A stretch of DNA of 11,101 nucleotides. Origin: DASPKW01 sp038244055. GTDB taxonomy: Bacteria; Planctomycetota; Phycisphaerae; Tepidisphaerales; Tepidisphaeraceae. A model generated the notes under the pieces. That model did no database searches, had not been told where the DNA came from, and saw only the letters and a program-made list of their open reading frames with translations. Positions within the stretch are counted from its first letter, which is position 1. Each line of letters begins with the position of its first letter. The stretch spans positions 1-11,101 of the forward strand of contig JBBRTW010000225.1 of the NCBI GenBank assembly GCA_038244055.1. The letters are read 5' to 3'. Below, piece after piece: positions 1 through 6,223 of this stretch. The translations under genes were made by a program, and so were the position numbers.

Positions 1-171
1 AATATTGAGGCCAACCTGGGGGGCGGCCAGGCCGACGCCGTGGTGCTCGCGCATGAGTTCGAGCATGCGGGCGGCGACGGCTTTGAGCTCATCGTTGAAA
101 ACCTGCACCGGCTGGCTCATCTTTTTGAGCCGGGGATCGGGGTACAAAATGATCTTTAAGTCCAACGCCAT
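1..171 (-). CDS. def: Peptide deformylase, N-terminal part (cut by window edge)
   Basis: This encodes the first 57 residues of peptide deformylase, the metalloenzyme that removes the formyl group from the N-terminal methionine of nascent proteins. The reading frame is open to the left edge, so the gene continues outside the window. The N-terminus MALDLKIILYPDPRLKK has the family's usual 'YPDPRL' opening. Residues 45-54 read GVGLAAPQVG, which is conserved motif I (GxGxAAPQ) lining the active site. Motif II (EGCLS) and motif III (HExDH) would lie beyond the edge. The ATG start has no clear Shine-Dalgarno sequence; a TTATAT lies 5 bases upstream, so a very short or absent leader is possible but unproven. 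The gene diverges from the TPR gene. The family call is firm from motif I. Confidence 0.93.
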   Translation of the reverse strand, partial: MALDLKIILYPDPRLKKMSQPVQVFNDELKAVAARMLELMREHHGVGLAAPQVGLNI

Positions 172-183
172 AGGTGATATAAG
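155..183 (+). promoter_or_regulatory. Possible sigma70-type promoter for the TPR gene
   Basis: TTTAAG (155-160) and TATAAG (178-183) are separated by 17 bases. The -10 matches the consensus at 5 of 6 positions; the -35 is weak. Transcription would start near 190 and give a leader of about 75 bases containing the hairpin at 205-228. It overlaps the beginning of the divergent deformylase gene. This is consensus matching only. Confidence 0.35.
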
Positions 184-204
184 GTAGGAGAGTAGACGGG
201 TTTG

Positions 205-228
205 AGGCCGGTGGCAAGTTGCCGGCCT
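205..228. repeat. Hairpin AGGCCGG / CCGGCCT in the leader of the TPR gene
   Basis: There is a perfect 7-base inverted repeat, AGGCCGG (205-211) and CCGGCCT (222-228), with a 10-base loop. The loop contains a competing GGCAA/TTGCC pairing (213-217 with 219-223). No T-tract follows on either strand, so it is not a standard terminator. It lies 36 bases before the GTG start of the TPR gene. It may be one copy of a dispersed hairpin repeat, but no second copy is in this window. Confidence 0.5.
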
Positions 229-264
229 GCCCATCGCGGCGCGCATGGAAACCAGGAAGTACAA

Positions 265-1722
265 GTGGCAGATAAATACGCTGAAATTCCCGACGACGAT
301 CGCAAGAAGGCCCAGACGTTCTTCGCGCAAGGGCGGAAGGTCGCTTCCACCGGCAATTACGACTACGCCATCGAGATGTACATCCAGGGCCTGGCAATCG
401 ACCCCGAAAACACCGAGGCCCATGTCGAGCTGCGCGATATTTCCCTCAAGCGCAAAGCCAGCGGCGGCAAGGCGATGGGATTCTTCGAGGCCCGCAAGTA
501 TTCCACCAGCAATAAGGATGACAAGCTCAACCTGATCAATGCCGAGAAGCTGATGGCCTATGACCCGGGCAATACCGATCACATGCTGGCCATCGCGCAG
601 AACGCGCACCGGGGCGGGTTCTTCGATACGGTGATGTGGATAGGGCCGATCCTGCAGAAGGCGAACGCCGAAGCAAAAAAATCTGAGTTCAGCAAGTTCA
701 TCGCGCTGAAGGATATTTACAAGGATATGGCGTCCGATCCGGTGACGCCGGTGCAGCTTCGGCCGGAGCTTTGGCGGCGGGCGACCAATTCCTGCCAACT
801 GGCGGCGCAGGTTCGGCCGGATGACATGGATCTGATGCGCGAGCTGAAGAACCTGGGCGCGCTGAATACGATGGCCGAGGGCGGGTATTCCGAGGGGGGC
901 AACTTCCGCACCAGCATGAAGGACAAGGACAGCCAGGAAAAGCTGCTGGCGATGGATCGCGATCATCAGGACCTGGGCGTGATGGCCAAGGTCATCAAAG
1001 AGGCGCAGGACCAATATAAGGCCGACCCCAACGAGCCGGGCAAGCTGCTGAAGCTGGTCGATGCTTTGGAGAGAACCGAGAACGCCGACTACGAGAATCA
1101 GGCGATCGAACTATTGACGGAGTGGTTCGAGAAGACCAAGCAATTCCGCTTCCGCAAGCGCATTGGCGAAGTCAACATGAAGCAGTGGAGCCGCATGGAG
1201 CGCTCCCAGCGCGAATACCTCGATCAGAATAAGGGGGATGAGGCGGCCAAGAAGGATTACCAGGGATTCCTGGCAGAAAAGGTCACGTTTGAGTTGGCGG
1301 AGTACCAGCTCTGGGCACAGAATTACCCAACTGACATGAGCTACCGCTTCGAGTCGGCCAGACGGTTGTTCCAACTCAAGAAGTTTAACGATTCGATTCC
1401 GCTGCTGCAGGAATCGCAGCGGGATGCCAAATTCCGGAACAAGGCGACGATCCTGCTCGGCCGGGCGTTTTACGAGCTCAAGTTCCTCGATGAGGCCGTG
1501 GATACGCTGGAGAACCTGATCAAGGAGTATCAGATCAAGGGGGATGACAATTCCAAGGAAATGTACTATTGGGGCGCCCGGGCGCATGAAGACCGCAACG
1601 ATATCGAGGCGGCGATCAAGCTCTACAGCCAGATCGTGCGCATGGAGTTCAATTTCCGGGATGTGCAGAAGCGCATCCGGGATCTGCGGGCCAAAGGCGG
1701 GGGAAATGCGGCGACGACCTGA
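265..1722 (+). CDS. TPR-repeat protein, cytoplasmic, unknown role
   Basis: This is a 485-residue helical-repeat protein with no signal peptide or membrane segment, so it is probably cytosolic. A clear TPR lies at about residues 16-49 (FFAQGRKVASTGNYDYAIEMY...ALxxDP pattern). Two or three more lie in the C-terminal third, around RLFQLKKFNDSIPLL, LLGRAFYELKFLDEAVDTL and ARAHEDRNDIEAAIKLYSQI. The middle is charged and helical with no recognised catalytic motif, and the tail ends in a basic/glycine stretch (RDLRAKGGGNAATT). TPR proteins act as protein-interaction scaffolds; the partner here is unknown. I chose GTG at 265 because AGGAAG (254-259) sits 5 bases upstream and the protein then begins MADKYAEIPDDDRKKA. 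The longer TTG start at 202 would add 21 residues translated from a leader hairpin. It is divergent from def and upstream of rpsT. Confidence 0.85.
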   Translation: MADKYAEIPDDDRKKAQTFFAQGRKVASTGNYDYAIEMYIQGLAIDPENTEAHVELRDISLKRKASGGKAMGFFEARKYSTSNKDDKLNLINAEKLMAYDPGNTDHMLAIAQNAHRGGFFDTVMWIGPILQKANAEAKKSEFSKFIALKDIYKDMASDPVTPVQLRPELWRRATNSCQLAAQVRPDDMDLMRELKNLGALNTMAEGGYSEGGNFRTSMKDKDSQEKLLAMDRDHQDLGVMAKVIKEAQDQYKADPNEPGKLLKLVDALERTENADYENQAIELLTEWFEKTKQFRFRKRIGEVNMKQWSRMERSQREYLDQNKGDEAAKKDYQGFLAEKVTFELAEYQLWAQNYPTDMSYRFESARRLFQLKKFNDSIPLLQESQRDAKFRNKATILLGRAFYELKFLDEAVDTLENLIKEYQIKGDDNSKEMYYWGARAHEDRNDIEAAIKLYSQIVRMEFNFRDVQKRIRDLRAKGGGNAATT

Positions 1723-1743
1723 AGCCGCTCGACTGCGATGTGG

Positions 1744-1763
1744 CTCGACAATCCGATGTCGAG
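1744..1763. repeat. Hairpin CTCGACA / TGTCGAG after the TPR gene
   Basis: There is a perfect 7-base inverted repeat (1744-1750 and 1757-1763) around a 6-base loop ATCCGA, beginning 21 bases after the TPR stop codon. No T-run follows, so an intrinsic terminator is doubtful. It could protect the mRNA 3' end or be a symmetrical protein-binding site. Confidence 0.45.
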
Positions 1764-1801
1764 TGCCAATTTGCTGAAATGCATGCCTCCCCCGCGCGGA
1801 A

Positions 1802-1822
1802 CAATCCGCAATCCGCAATCGG
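1802..1822. repeat. Heptanucleotide tandem repeat CAATCCG, about 3 units
   Basis: Three consecutive 7-base units are present: CAATCCG (1802-1808), CAATCCG (1809-1815) and CAATCGG (1816-1822). A related CAATCCG occurs at 1749-1755 inside the hairpin upstream. The tract is intergenic, just before the rpsT promoter. Such short iterated tracts can expand and contract by slippage. Confidence 0.7.
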
Positions 1823-1839
1823 CCCTCAACATCCCCTCC

Positions 1840-1867
1840 TTTACATTTGCCGTCCCTTCCGTAGAAT
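1840..1867 (+). promoter_or_regulatory. Promoter for rpsT
   Basis: TTTACA (1840-1845) and TAGAAT (1862-1867) are separated by 16 bases, each matching the sigma70 consensus at 5 of 6 positions. Transcription would start near 1874, giving a leader of about 60 bases before the GTG of rpsT. It is the best promoter match in the left half and indicates that S20 is transcribed independently of the TPR gene. Confidence 0.6.
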
Positions 1868-1932
1868 ATCGCCCCCTCGACAGCAGGGATTTGCTGTCCA
1901 TTTGAACGACTCGATCCTGGAGATGAACGCCT

Positions 1933-2247
1933 GTGGCTCATTCACTGTCCGCTAAAAAGAGAGACCGTCAGAACCTGAAGCGCAAAGCCCGGAACCGCGC
2001 CCGCAAGACGCTGATCCGCGATGAGGTCAAGGGCTTAACCGCCGCGCTGGCCGCCGGTGACGCCGCCAAGGCGGCCGAGCTGTTTCCCAAGGTGGTTTCC
2101 CGGCTCGACAAGGTCGCGGCCAAGAACACCATCCACAAGAAGGCCGCCTCGCGCAAGCGCAGCCGCCTTGCCAAAAAGATCAACGCCCTCAAGGCGTCGC
2201 CGATCCCCGCCGGCAAGGGCGCAGGTACCAAGGCCGCGAAAGCCTAA
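1933..2247 (+). CDS. rpsT: 30S ribosomal protein S20
   Basis: This is ribosomal protein S20, a three-helix protein that binds 16S rRNA early in 30S assembly. At 104 residues it is slightly longer than the usual 85-90, owing to an alanine/lysine-rich tail (PIPAGKGAGTKAAKA). The N-terminus MAHSLSAKKRDRQNLKRKARN matches the family's AHSxSAKKRIRQ(N/S)xKRRxxN signature. The helical core ends with the conserved IHKKAASRKRSRLAKKIN segment. The GTG start is set by GGAG (1919-1922) ten bases upstream and by family alignment. The gene is monocistronic: a good promoter lies upstream and a stem-plus-T-tract terminator downstream. The identification is secure. Confidence 0.97.
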   Translation: MAHSLSAKKRDRQNLKRKARNRARKTLIRDEVKGLTAALAAGDAAKAAELFPKVVSRLDKVAAKNTIHKKAASRKRSRLAKKINALKASPIPAGKGAGTKAAKA

Positions 2248-2321
2248 TCGCGGCCGACATAGCAGGCGTGCCCCGTTTTGGAATCAACCCAACGGCACCC
2301 GGCATTAGGCATCGATCACCC

Positions 2322-2391
2322 CGGCCTCGCGCGGTTCACACCGCCGATCCGCCCGTGATTGATACCCAGTGTCGGGGCCGTTTTTCTTTTT
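2322..2391 (+). terminator. Rho-independent terminator of rpsT
   Basis: The outer stem CGGCCTCG (2322-2329) pairs with CGGGGCCG (2373-2380), 8 pairs including one G-U. TTTTTCTTTTT (2381-2391) follows directly. The long loop carries an inner hairpin GCGG (2331-2334) / CCGC (2341-2344). The branched loop is longer than usual, but the GC stem plus T-tract is convincing. Confidence 0.65.
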
Positions 2392-2417
2392 GACACCGTA
2401 TCAATATTTCATATCGA
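2390..2417 (+). promoter_or_regulatory. Possible promoter for glycyl-tRNA synthetase
   Basis: A perfect -35 hexamer TTGACA (2390-2395) begins inside the last Ts of the rpsT terminator. TATCGA (2412-2417) follows at 16 bases; it matches the -10 consensus only at its first three positions. Transcription would begin near 2424, so the inverted repeat at 2427-2533 would occupy most of the leader of glyQS. The -35 is strong and the -10 weak. Confidence 0.4.
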
Positions 2418-2426
2418 TTTCCCGAT

Positions 2427-2533
2427 CGTCATGCTGAGCTTGCGAAGCATCTGGCCTTGAATGTCGGGGCCACTCGCCCAAGTGAATCGCCCTCAAAGAT
2501 CGAGGCAAGATCCTTCGCAAGCTCAGGATGACG
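2427..2533. repeat. Long imperfect inverted repeat (MITE-like) before glyQS
   Basis: Arms of 32 bases, 2427-2458 and 2502-2533, are reverse complements at 28 of 32 positions. The right arm ends CAAGCTCAGGATGACG; the left begins CGTCATGCTGAGCTTGCG. The centre of 43 bases is unrelated to the arms. Sequences of the form 'GTCATxCTGAGC...CGAAG.ATCT' are, from memory, common dispersed repeats in several bacterial phyla; this was not searched. The element fills most of the 319-base gap between rpsT and glyQS, ending 33 bases before the ATG. The rest of that gap holds the rpsT terminator, the candidate promoter and the glyQS ribosome-binding site. Confidence 0.8.
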
Positions 2534-2566
2534 CAACGGCAATTATCGACTCGCCGGAGCAATCCC

Positions 2567-4234
2567 ATGGCCGAATCATCTTCCGTGATGGAAAAAATCG
2601 TCTCTCTCTGCAAACGCCGCGGGTTCGTCTATCCCGCCAGCGAAATCTACGGGGGCATCAAGGGCTTTTGGGACTACGGGCCGCTCGGCGTGCTGCTCAA
2701 AAATAACATCCGCGACTGGTGGTGGCGGAATATGGTCGAGTGCCCGCCGATCGGGCCTGATGGGCATCCGATCGATATGGTGGGCGTTGACACCTCGATC
2801 GTTCAGCACCCCAAGACATGGGAAGCCAGCGGCCACACGGCCACGTTCGCGGACCCGATGCGCAAGTGCGCGCGATGCGGGCATATCGTGCGCGCGGATC
2901 ATCTCTGGGACATGCTGGCAACGGTTTCAAAATGGTTCGAGGATCTGCTGCAACAATTCAAGCCGGTCGGCGAACCGGGAACGAACGCCGCGGTGATCGA
3001 TGCCGACAAGCTGATGAAGTGGGCGCGCGGCCGCGGCAAGCGCCTTGCCCCGAATCTTGCGCTGGTTCGCAATCCCGAAGTCACTCTGTCCTGGCTTGCA
3101 ACGCGCGTGAATGGCCAGCCCGATGCGCCGCCCGACATTCGCGAGATCGTCCAGCACCTGGCGACCGAACAGCTTAACGCCACGGGGTTGCAGGATCCGT
3201 GTGTGCTTTGCGGCGGCGAGATGGGAGCGCCCGAGCAATTCAATTTGATGATGATCTCCTACGCCGGGCTCCAGCAGAGCGCCGAGAATCTCGTATACCT
3301 TCGCCCCGAAACCGCACAAGGCATCTTCCTCAATTACAAGAACATCACCGACACGACCCGCGTGAAGATGCCCTTCGGCGTCGCCCAGATCGGCAAGAGC
3401 TTCCGCAATGAGGTCACACCGCGCAATTTCATTTTCCGCTCGCGAGAATTTGAGCAAATGGAGATGGAGTGGTTCTGTCATCCCGATGAATCGCGCACAT
3501 GGTACGAGTTCTGGAAAAATGAGCGCATGAAGTGGTGGGAGTCGCTCGGCGTATCGAAGGAGAACCTGCGCTTCCGCGATCATACACAGGACGAGCTTTC
3601 CCATTACTCGAAGATGACGGTTGATATCGAATACAAATACCCCTTCTCAGCCGAATTCGGCGAACTAGAGGGCATCGCCCATCGCGGGGAGTTTGACCTG
3701 ACCCAGCACTCCAAGCACTCGGGCCTCAAGCTCGATTACTTCGACCAGGAACTCCAGCTCAAACTGAAAGAGCAGGGGGCTTCGCCGGAAGAAATCAAAG
3801 CCAAGAGCCGCTACATCCCCAACGTCATCGAGCCCGCCAGCGGTCTGACCCGCGCCGTGCTCGTGCTCCTCTGCGAAGCCTACCGGCACGAGCCCGGCCG
3901 GCAGGGGACTGAAGAATATCTTTCCTTCAAGCCACAGTTCGCGCCGGTCAAATGCGGCGTCTTCCCACTCGTCAACAAGGATGGAATGCCCGAGGTCGCG
4001 GAAAAGTTGTATCTCGATCTCCGCAAGCGATTCACGGCCGAGTACGACCCCAAGCAATCCATCGGCAAGCGCTACGCGCGCATGGATGAAGTCGGCACGC
4101 CTTTCTGCTTCACGGTGGATGGGCAGACGTTGCAGGATCAGACCGTCACGGTCCGCGAGCGCGATTCCATGAAGCAGGAGCGGATTGCGATCGACAAGGT
4201 CGCGGCGTATCTGTCGGAAAAACTGAACGCCTGA
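2567..4234 (+). CDS. glyQS: Glycine--tRNA ligase, single-chain (dimeric) type
   Basis: This is a 555-residue class II aminoacyl-tRNA synthetase that charges tRNA-Gly; it is the alpha2, eukaryote/Thermus-like form rather than the GlyQ+GlyS form. The N-terminal catalytic start FVYPASEIYGGIKGFWDYGP (residues 20-39) is diagnostic. YLRPETAQGIFLNYKN (244-259) and motif 2, QIGKSFRNE...PRNFIFRSREFEQMEME (274-301), follow. The motif 3 region reads VIEPASGLTRAVL. The tail from about FAPVKCGVFPL is the anticodon-binding domain. CARC (101-104) and CVLC (212-215) probably form the zinc site in the family's insertion; about 107 residues separate them. I chose ATG 2567 because GGAG (2556-2559) lies 7 bases upstream. 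The earlier ATG at 2528 is inside the right arm of the inverted repeat and would add unrelated residues. The stop is 52 bases before the convergent neighbour's end. Confidence 0.96.
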   Translation: MAESSSVMEKIVSLCKRRGFVYPASEIYGGIKGFWDYGPLGVLLKNNIRDWWWRNMVECPPIGPDGHPIDMVGVDTSIVQHPKTWEASGHTATFADPMRKCARCGHIVRADHLWDMLATVSKWFEDLLQQFKPVGEPGTNAAVIDADKLMKWARGRGKRLAPNLALVRNPEVTLSWLATRVNGQPDAPPDIREIVQHLATEQLNATGLQDPCVLCGGEMGAPEQFNLMMISYAGLQQSAENLVYLRPETAQGIFLNYKNITDTTRVKMPFGVAQIGKSFRNEVTPRNFIFRSREFEQMEMEWFCHPDESRTWYEFWKNERMKWWESLGVSKENLRFRDHTQDELSHYSKMTVDIEYKYPFSAEFGELEGIAHRGEFDLTQHSKHSGLKLDYFDQELQLKLKEQGASPEEIKAKSRYIPNVIEPASGLTRAVLVLLCEAYRHEPGRQGTEEYLSFKPQFAPVKCGVFPLVNKDGMPEVAEKLYLDLRKRFTAEYDPKQSIGKRYARMDEVGTPFCFTVDGQTLQDQTVTVRERDSMKQERIAIDKVAAYLSEKLNA

Positions 4235-4281
4235 TGCAGATGACCGCGGCAAAATGGAGCGACATTGCGATATTGCGCGAG

Positions 4282-4346
4282 AGGGTCAGGAGCCGGGGAG
4301 CGATCCCTCGTCTGGTTGACGCGACTGGCGGCCGGCTCCTGACCCT
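4282..4346. repeat. Palindromic dispersed element, copy 1
   Basis: The left arm AGGGTCAGGAGCCGG (4282-4296) and right arm CCGGCTCCTGACCCT (4332-4346) are perfect 15-base reverse complements enclosing 35 bases. The same arms recur at 7593-7656. The similarity extends into the start of the spacer (GGAGCGAT here, GGATCGAT there) and beyond the right arm (TGC in both). On the minus strand this copy encodes the last 19 or so residues and the TGA stop of the adjacent membrane protein. It resembles REP-type elements in form; no transposase is nearby. Confidence 0.85.
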
Positions 4347-4924
4347 GCATGCCCGCACTCCGGACAGCGCTCCGGCGTGGCGCGGAGATCGTAACCGCAC
4401 TTTGGACAAAGGCCGTCCGGCGGCTTGTGGACACGACGCAGCATGGTCCAAAGTCGAATAAGCACCGGGATCAAGGCGATCAAGGCAAGGGCATAGAACG
4501 GTGCCCGAAATATTCGATGGGAGCCTTCATAGAAGGGGACTGGGTCGTACCCAAATCCGAAGCGGTCAAATGATGGATTGAAAATAAGGCCGGCCGCCTC
4601 AAAATCGCGAGTGCCTTTGCATTCATCATCGTGACTGATGGTCCATTCGACTGAGTCGGCATCCTCTCCATCCCAAGCCACATGGAGTGGTGCGTAAATC
4701 AGGTAGAGCCATATTTTGCCCTCTGAAGAGCTCAGATACCAATGGGTCTCACCTTGTAAGTTCTGTCCCGCTGAGCGATCGACTTTGACATGATGGTATT
4801 CAAGTTCATCCGCATGGCGCGCGCTACGAACCCAGAACACGCAGGTCGCAATGAAAAGAATCAATGAAACCGCGACGAACAGACTGAAGGCGTACCGGCC
4901 AATTCGGCGCATGCCGGTCATCAT
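4286..4924 (-). CDS. Two-pass membrane protein with C-terminal zinc ribbon
   Basis: This 212-residue protein is of a type I associate with Phycisphaerae; its function is unknown. A hydrophobic segment at about 11-32 (AFSLFVAVSLILFIATCVFWV) is followed by a Trp-rich soluble domain. A second membrane helix is at about 142-159 (FYALALIALIPVLIRLW). A zinc ribbon CPKCGYDLRATPERCPECG follows, with ligands C173, C176, C187 and C190. The ribbon would face the same side as the N-terminus, probably the cytoplasm. Everything after A193 (GSGAGRQSRQPDEGSLPGS) and the stop are encoded by the palindromic element at 4282-4346, so the ancestral end has apparently been replaced. The start is uncertain: ATGs at 4924, 4921 and 4912 all precede the first helix, none with a good ribosome site; a TTG at 5020 is less likely. 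It is convergent with glyQS. Confidence 0.75.
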   Translation of the reverse strand: MMTGMRRIGRYAFSLFVAVSLILFIATCVFWVRSARHADELEYHHVKVDRSAGQNLQGETHWYLSSSEGKIWLYLIYAPLHVAWDGEDADSVEWTISHDDECKGTRDFEAAGLIFNPSFDRFGFGYDPVPFYEGSHRIFRAPFYALALIALIPVLIRLWTMLRRVHKPPDGLCPKCGYDLRATPERCPECGHAGSGAGRQSRQPDEGSLPGS

Positions 4925-5130
4925 ATCAAGTCTAAAGGAAAACCGGCCACAACCTATGCCATCCGGCAGGGGGCTGGAATCGGAGTGCCGCACAATCTTC
5001 CGCCTCAGCCAATATCGCAATCTTCGCCGTGGCAGGGCGTTCTAGAGTCAGATGCTCATTTCTCGCCGGATTGTTGAAGAAATCTTTGGGATTTCGGCTG
5101 CGATGGGGTAGAAGAGACGTCTAACCCTTG

Positions 5131-6210
5131 ATGTCCAGACAGCTTGATATCCTGGCCCTGGAACCGTTTTATGGCGGGGCGCGCCGGTCGATGCTCGATT
5201 CGCTGTCGCGCTGCAGCCGCCACCGCTGGACTCTGCTCAAGCTCCCAGCCCGCAAGATGGAGCGGCGTCTTCTCGTCGCGGCCACCTGGTTCGCCGAGCA
5301 TCTCTCCCGCAATGCCGTCGGCAATGTCGATCTGCTTTTCACCAGCGAAGCGCTCAACGTCGCCGATCTCTTTCGCCTGGTGCCGTGGCTCTCCAGGATG
5401 CCCTCGGTCGTCTATTTCCACGACAATCAGCTTCCTGAGCCCGATGCCTACCGCCTGGATACGCCCACCGACCTGGTGAACCTCAACAGCGCCATGGCGG
5501 CCTCGGAAATATGGTTCAACTCGCTCTTTAACCTGCGCTCGTTCCTGGGCAGGGCGTCCGGGGTGGTGGCGCGGCATCGCGAGCTGCAGGTCCGCAACCC
5601 CCTGCCTGGGCTGACCGGCAAAGCGCAGCTCGTTCCCCCGCCGATCGATATGGCCGTGCTGCATGAAATGGCCGGGCAGGCCGGCGTGAAGCGCGATCCG
5701 CGGGCGGTGCTGGTCGATTCGCGCGGCGGCGATCATAAAGTCATCAGCACGGCGCTGGCGTCCCTGGAAAAGCGAAATGAAAAGGTGCGCGTCTCGGTGA
5801 TCGGCAAGGTCAAGGGCGTGCCGGAATCGAAGGTGACGATCCTGGCGGAGAAGGATGAATCCTCCCACCTGCGGACTCTGCTGGAGGCCGGCGTGTTGGT
5901 GACCGCCCGTCCGGGAGCGGCCACTGATGAACTGGCGGTACGGGCGTTGGCCAGCGGCTGCCACCCGATCCTGCCTAACTCGGGCATCTACCCGGAACTG
6001 ATCCCTGAATCGATGCACAAGATGTGCCTGCACGATGGCTCGGCCGATTCGATGGTCGATCGATTGCTGGATACATGGTATCTGGACCGGCCCGAGGGTT
6101 ATCAGGCCCATCTGTGTGAAATCCTGGCGAAGTTTGATGCGATCAAGGCGTGCCGGAATATCGATGATCGGCTGGCGCGGCTGGCGGTTGTTCACCCGGT
6201 AACGACTTGA
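5131..6210 (+). CDS. DUF3524 glycosyltransferase, tRNA-queuosine mannosyltransferase-like
   Basis: This 359-residue GT-B fold glycosyltransferase resembles the DUF3524 family, whose animal member (GTDC1/QTMAN) mannosylates queuosine in tRNA-Asp. The N-terminal signature ILALEPFYGGARRSMLDSL (residues 7-25) matches the family's 'I(E)xFYGGSHxxL' opening. LKLPARKMERRL (36-47), DLLFTSEALNVADLF (67-81) and YFHDNQL (95-101) are in the expected order and spacing. The C-terminal donor-binding half ends with ALASGCHPILPNSGIYPELIP, matching the family's 'A..CGCxPLxPxxxxYPE' pattern. No signal peptide is seen, so it is cytosolic. ATG 5131 was preferred over the adjacent TTG 5128; no strong ribosome site is visible. 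The small zinc-ribbon gene follows after 13 bases. The family assignment is good, but the substrate (Q-tRNA or another acceptor) is inferred. Confidence 0.82.
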   Translation: MSRQLDILALEPFYGGARRSMLDSLSRCSRHRWTLLKLPARKMERRLLVAATWFAEHLSRNAVGNVDLLFTSEALNVADLFRLVPWLSRMPSVVYFHDNQLPEPDAYRLDTPTDLVNLNSAMAASEIWFNSLFNLRSFLGRASGVVARHRELQVRNPLPGLTGKAQLVPPPIDMAVLHEMAGQAGVKRDPRAVLVDSRGGDHKVISTALASLEKRNEKVRVSVIGKVKGVPESKVTILAEKDESSHLRTLLEAGVLVTARPGAATDELAVRALASGCHPILPNSGIYPELIPESMHKMCLHDGSADSMVDRLLDTWYLDRPEGYQAHLCEILAKFDAIKACRNIDDRLARLAVVHPVTT

Positions 6211-6220
6211 ATTCGAATTC
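6209..6220. repeat. 12-base perfect palindrome GAATTCGAATTC
   Basis: A perfect 12-base palindrome overlaps the TGA stop of the glycosyltransferase gene and ends 3 bases before the ATG of the next gene. It occupies the place where a ribosome site would be and contains no purine-rich Shine-Dalgarno. It may be chance. Confidence 0.4.
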
Positions 6221-6223
6221 GTC

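Noticed and set aside
202..264. TTG at 202 as the start of the TPR protein
   Set aside because: It would translate the leader hairpin into a Cys/Arg/His-rich stretch. GTG 265 has AGGAAG upstream and gives a normal N-terminus.
1111..1941. Open frame of 276 codons on the minus strand across the TPR gene and rpsT promoter
   Set aside because: It is antisense to a protein with recognisable TPRs and runs through the hairpin, heptamer array and rpsT promoter. It has no ribosome site and no family resemblance.
2528..2566. Upstream ATG as the start of glycyl-tRNA synthetase
   Set aside because: It lies in the right arm of the inverted repeat and adds 13 unrelated residues; ATG 2567 has GGAG at good spacing.
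2248..2566. T-box or other aminoacylation riboswitch before glyQS
   Set aside because: No T-box bulge sequence or antiterminator layout is visible. The structures present are the rpsT terminator and an inverted repeat.
2927..3604. Open frame of 225 codons on the minus strand inside glyQS
   Set aside because: It is antisense to conserved GlyRS domains and lacks a start signal or recognisable family.
4234..4461. Plus-strand frame of 75 codons starting at the overlap with the glyQS stop
   Set aside because: The ATGA overlap looks like coupling, but the frame runs through the palindromic element and antisense to the zinc-ribbon motif; its product shows no domain.
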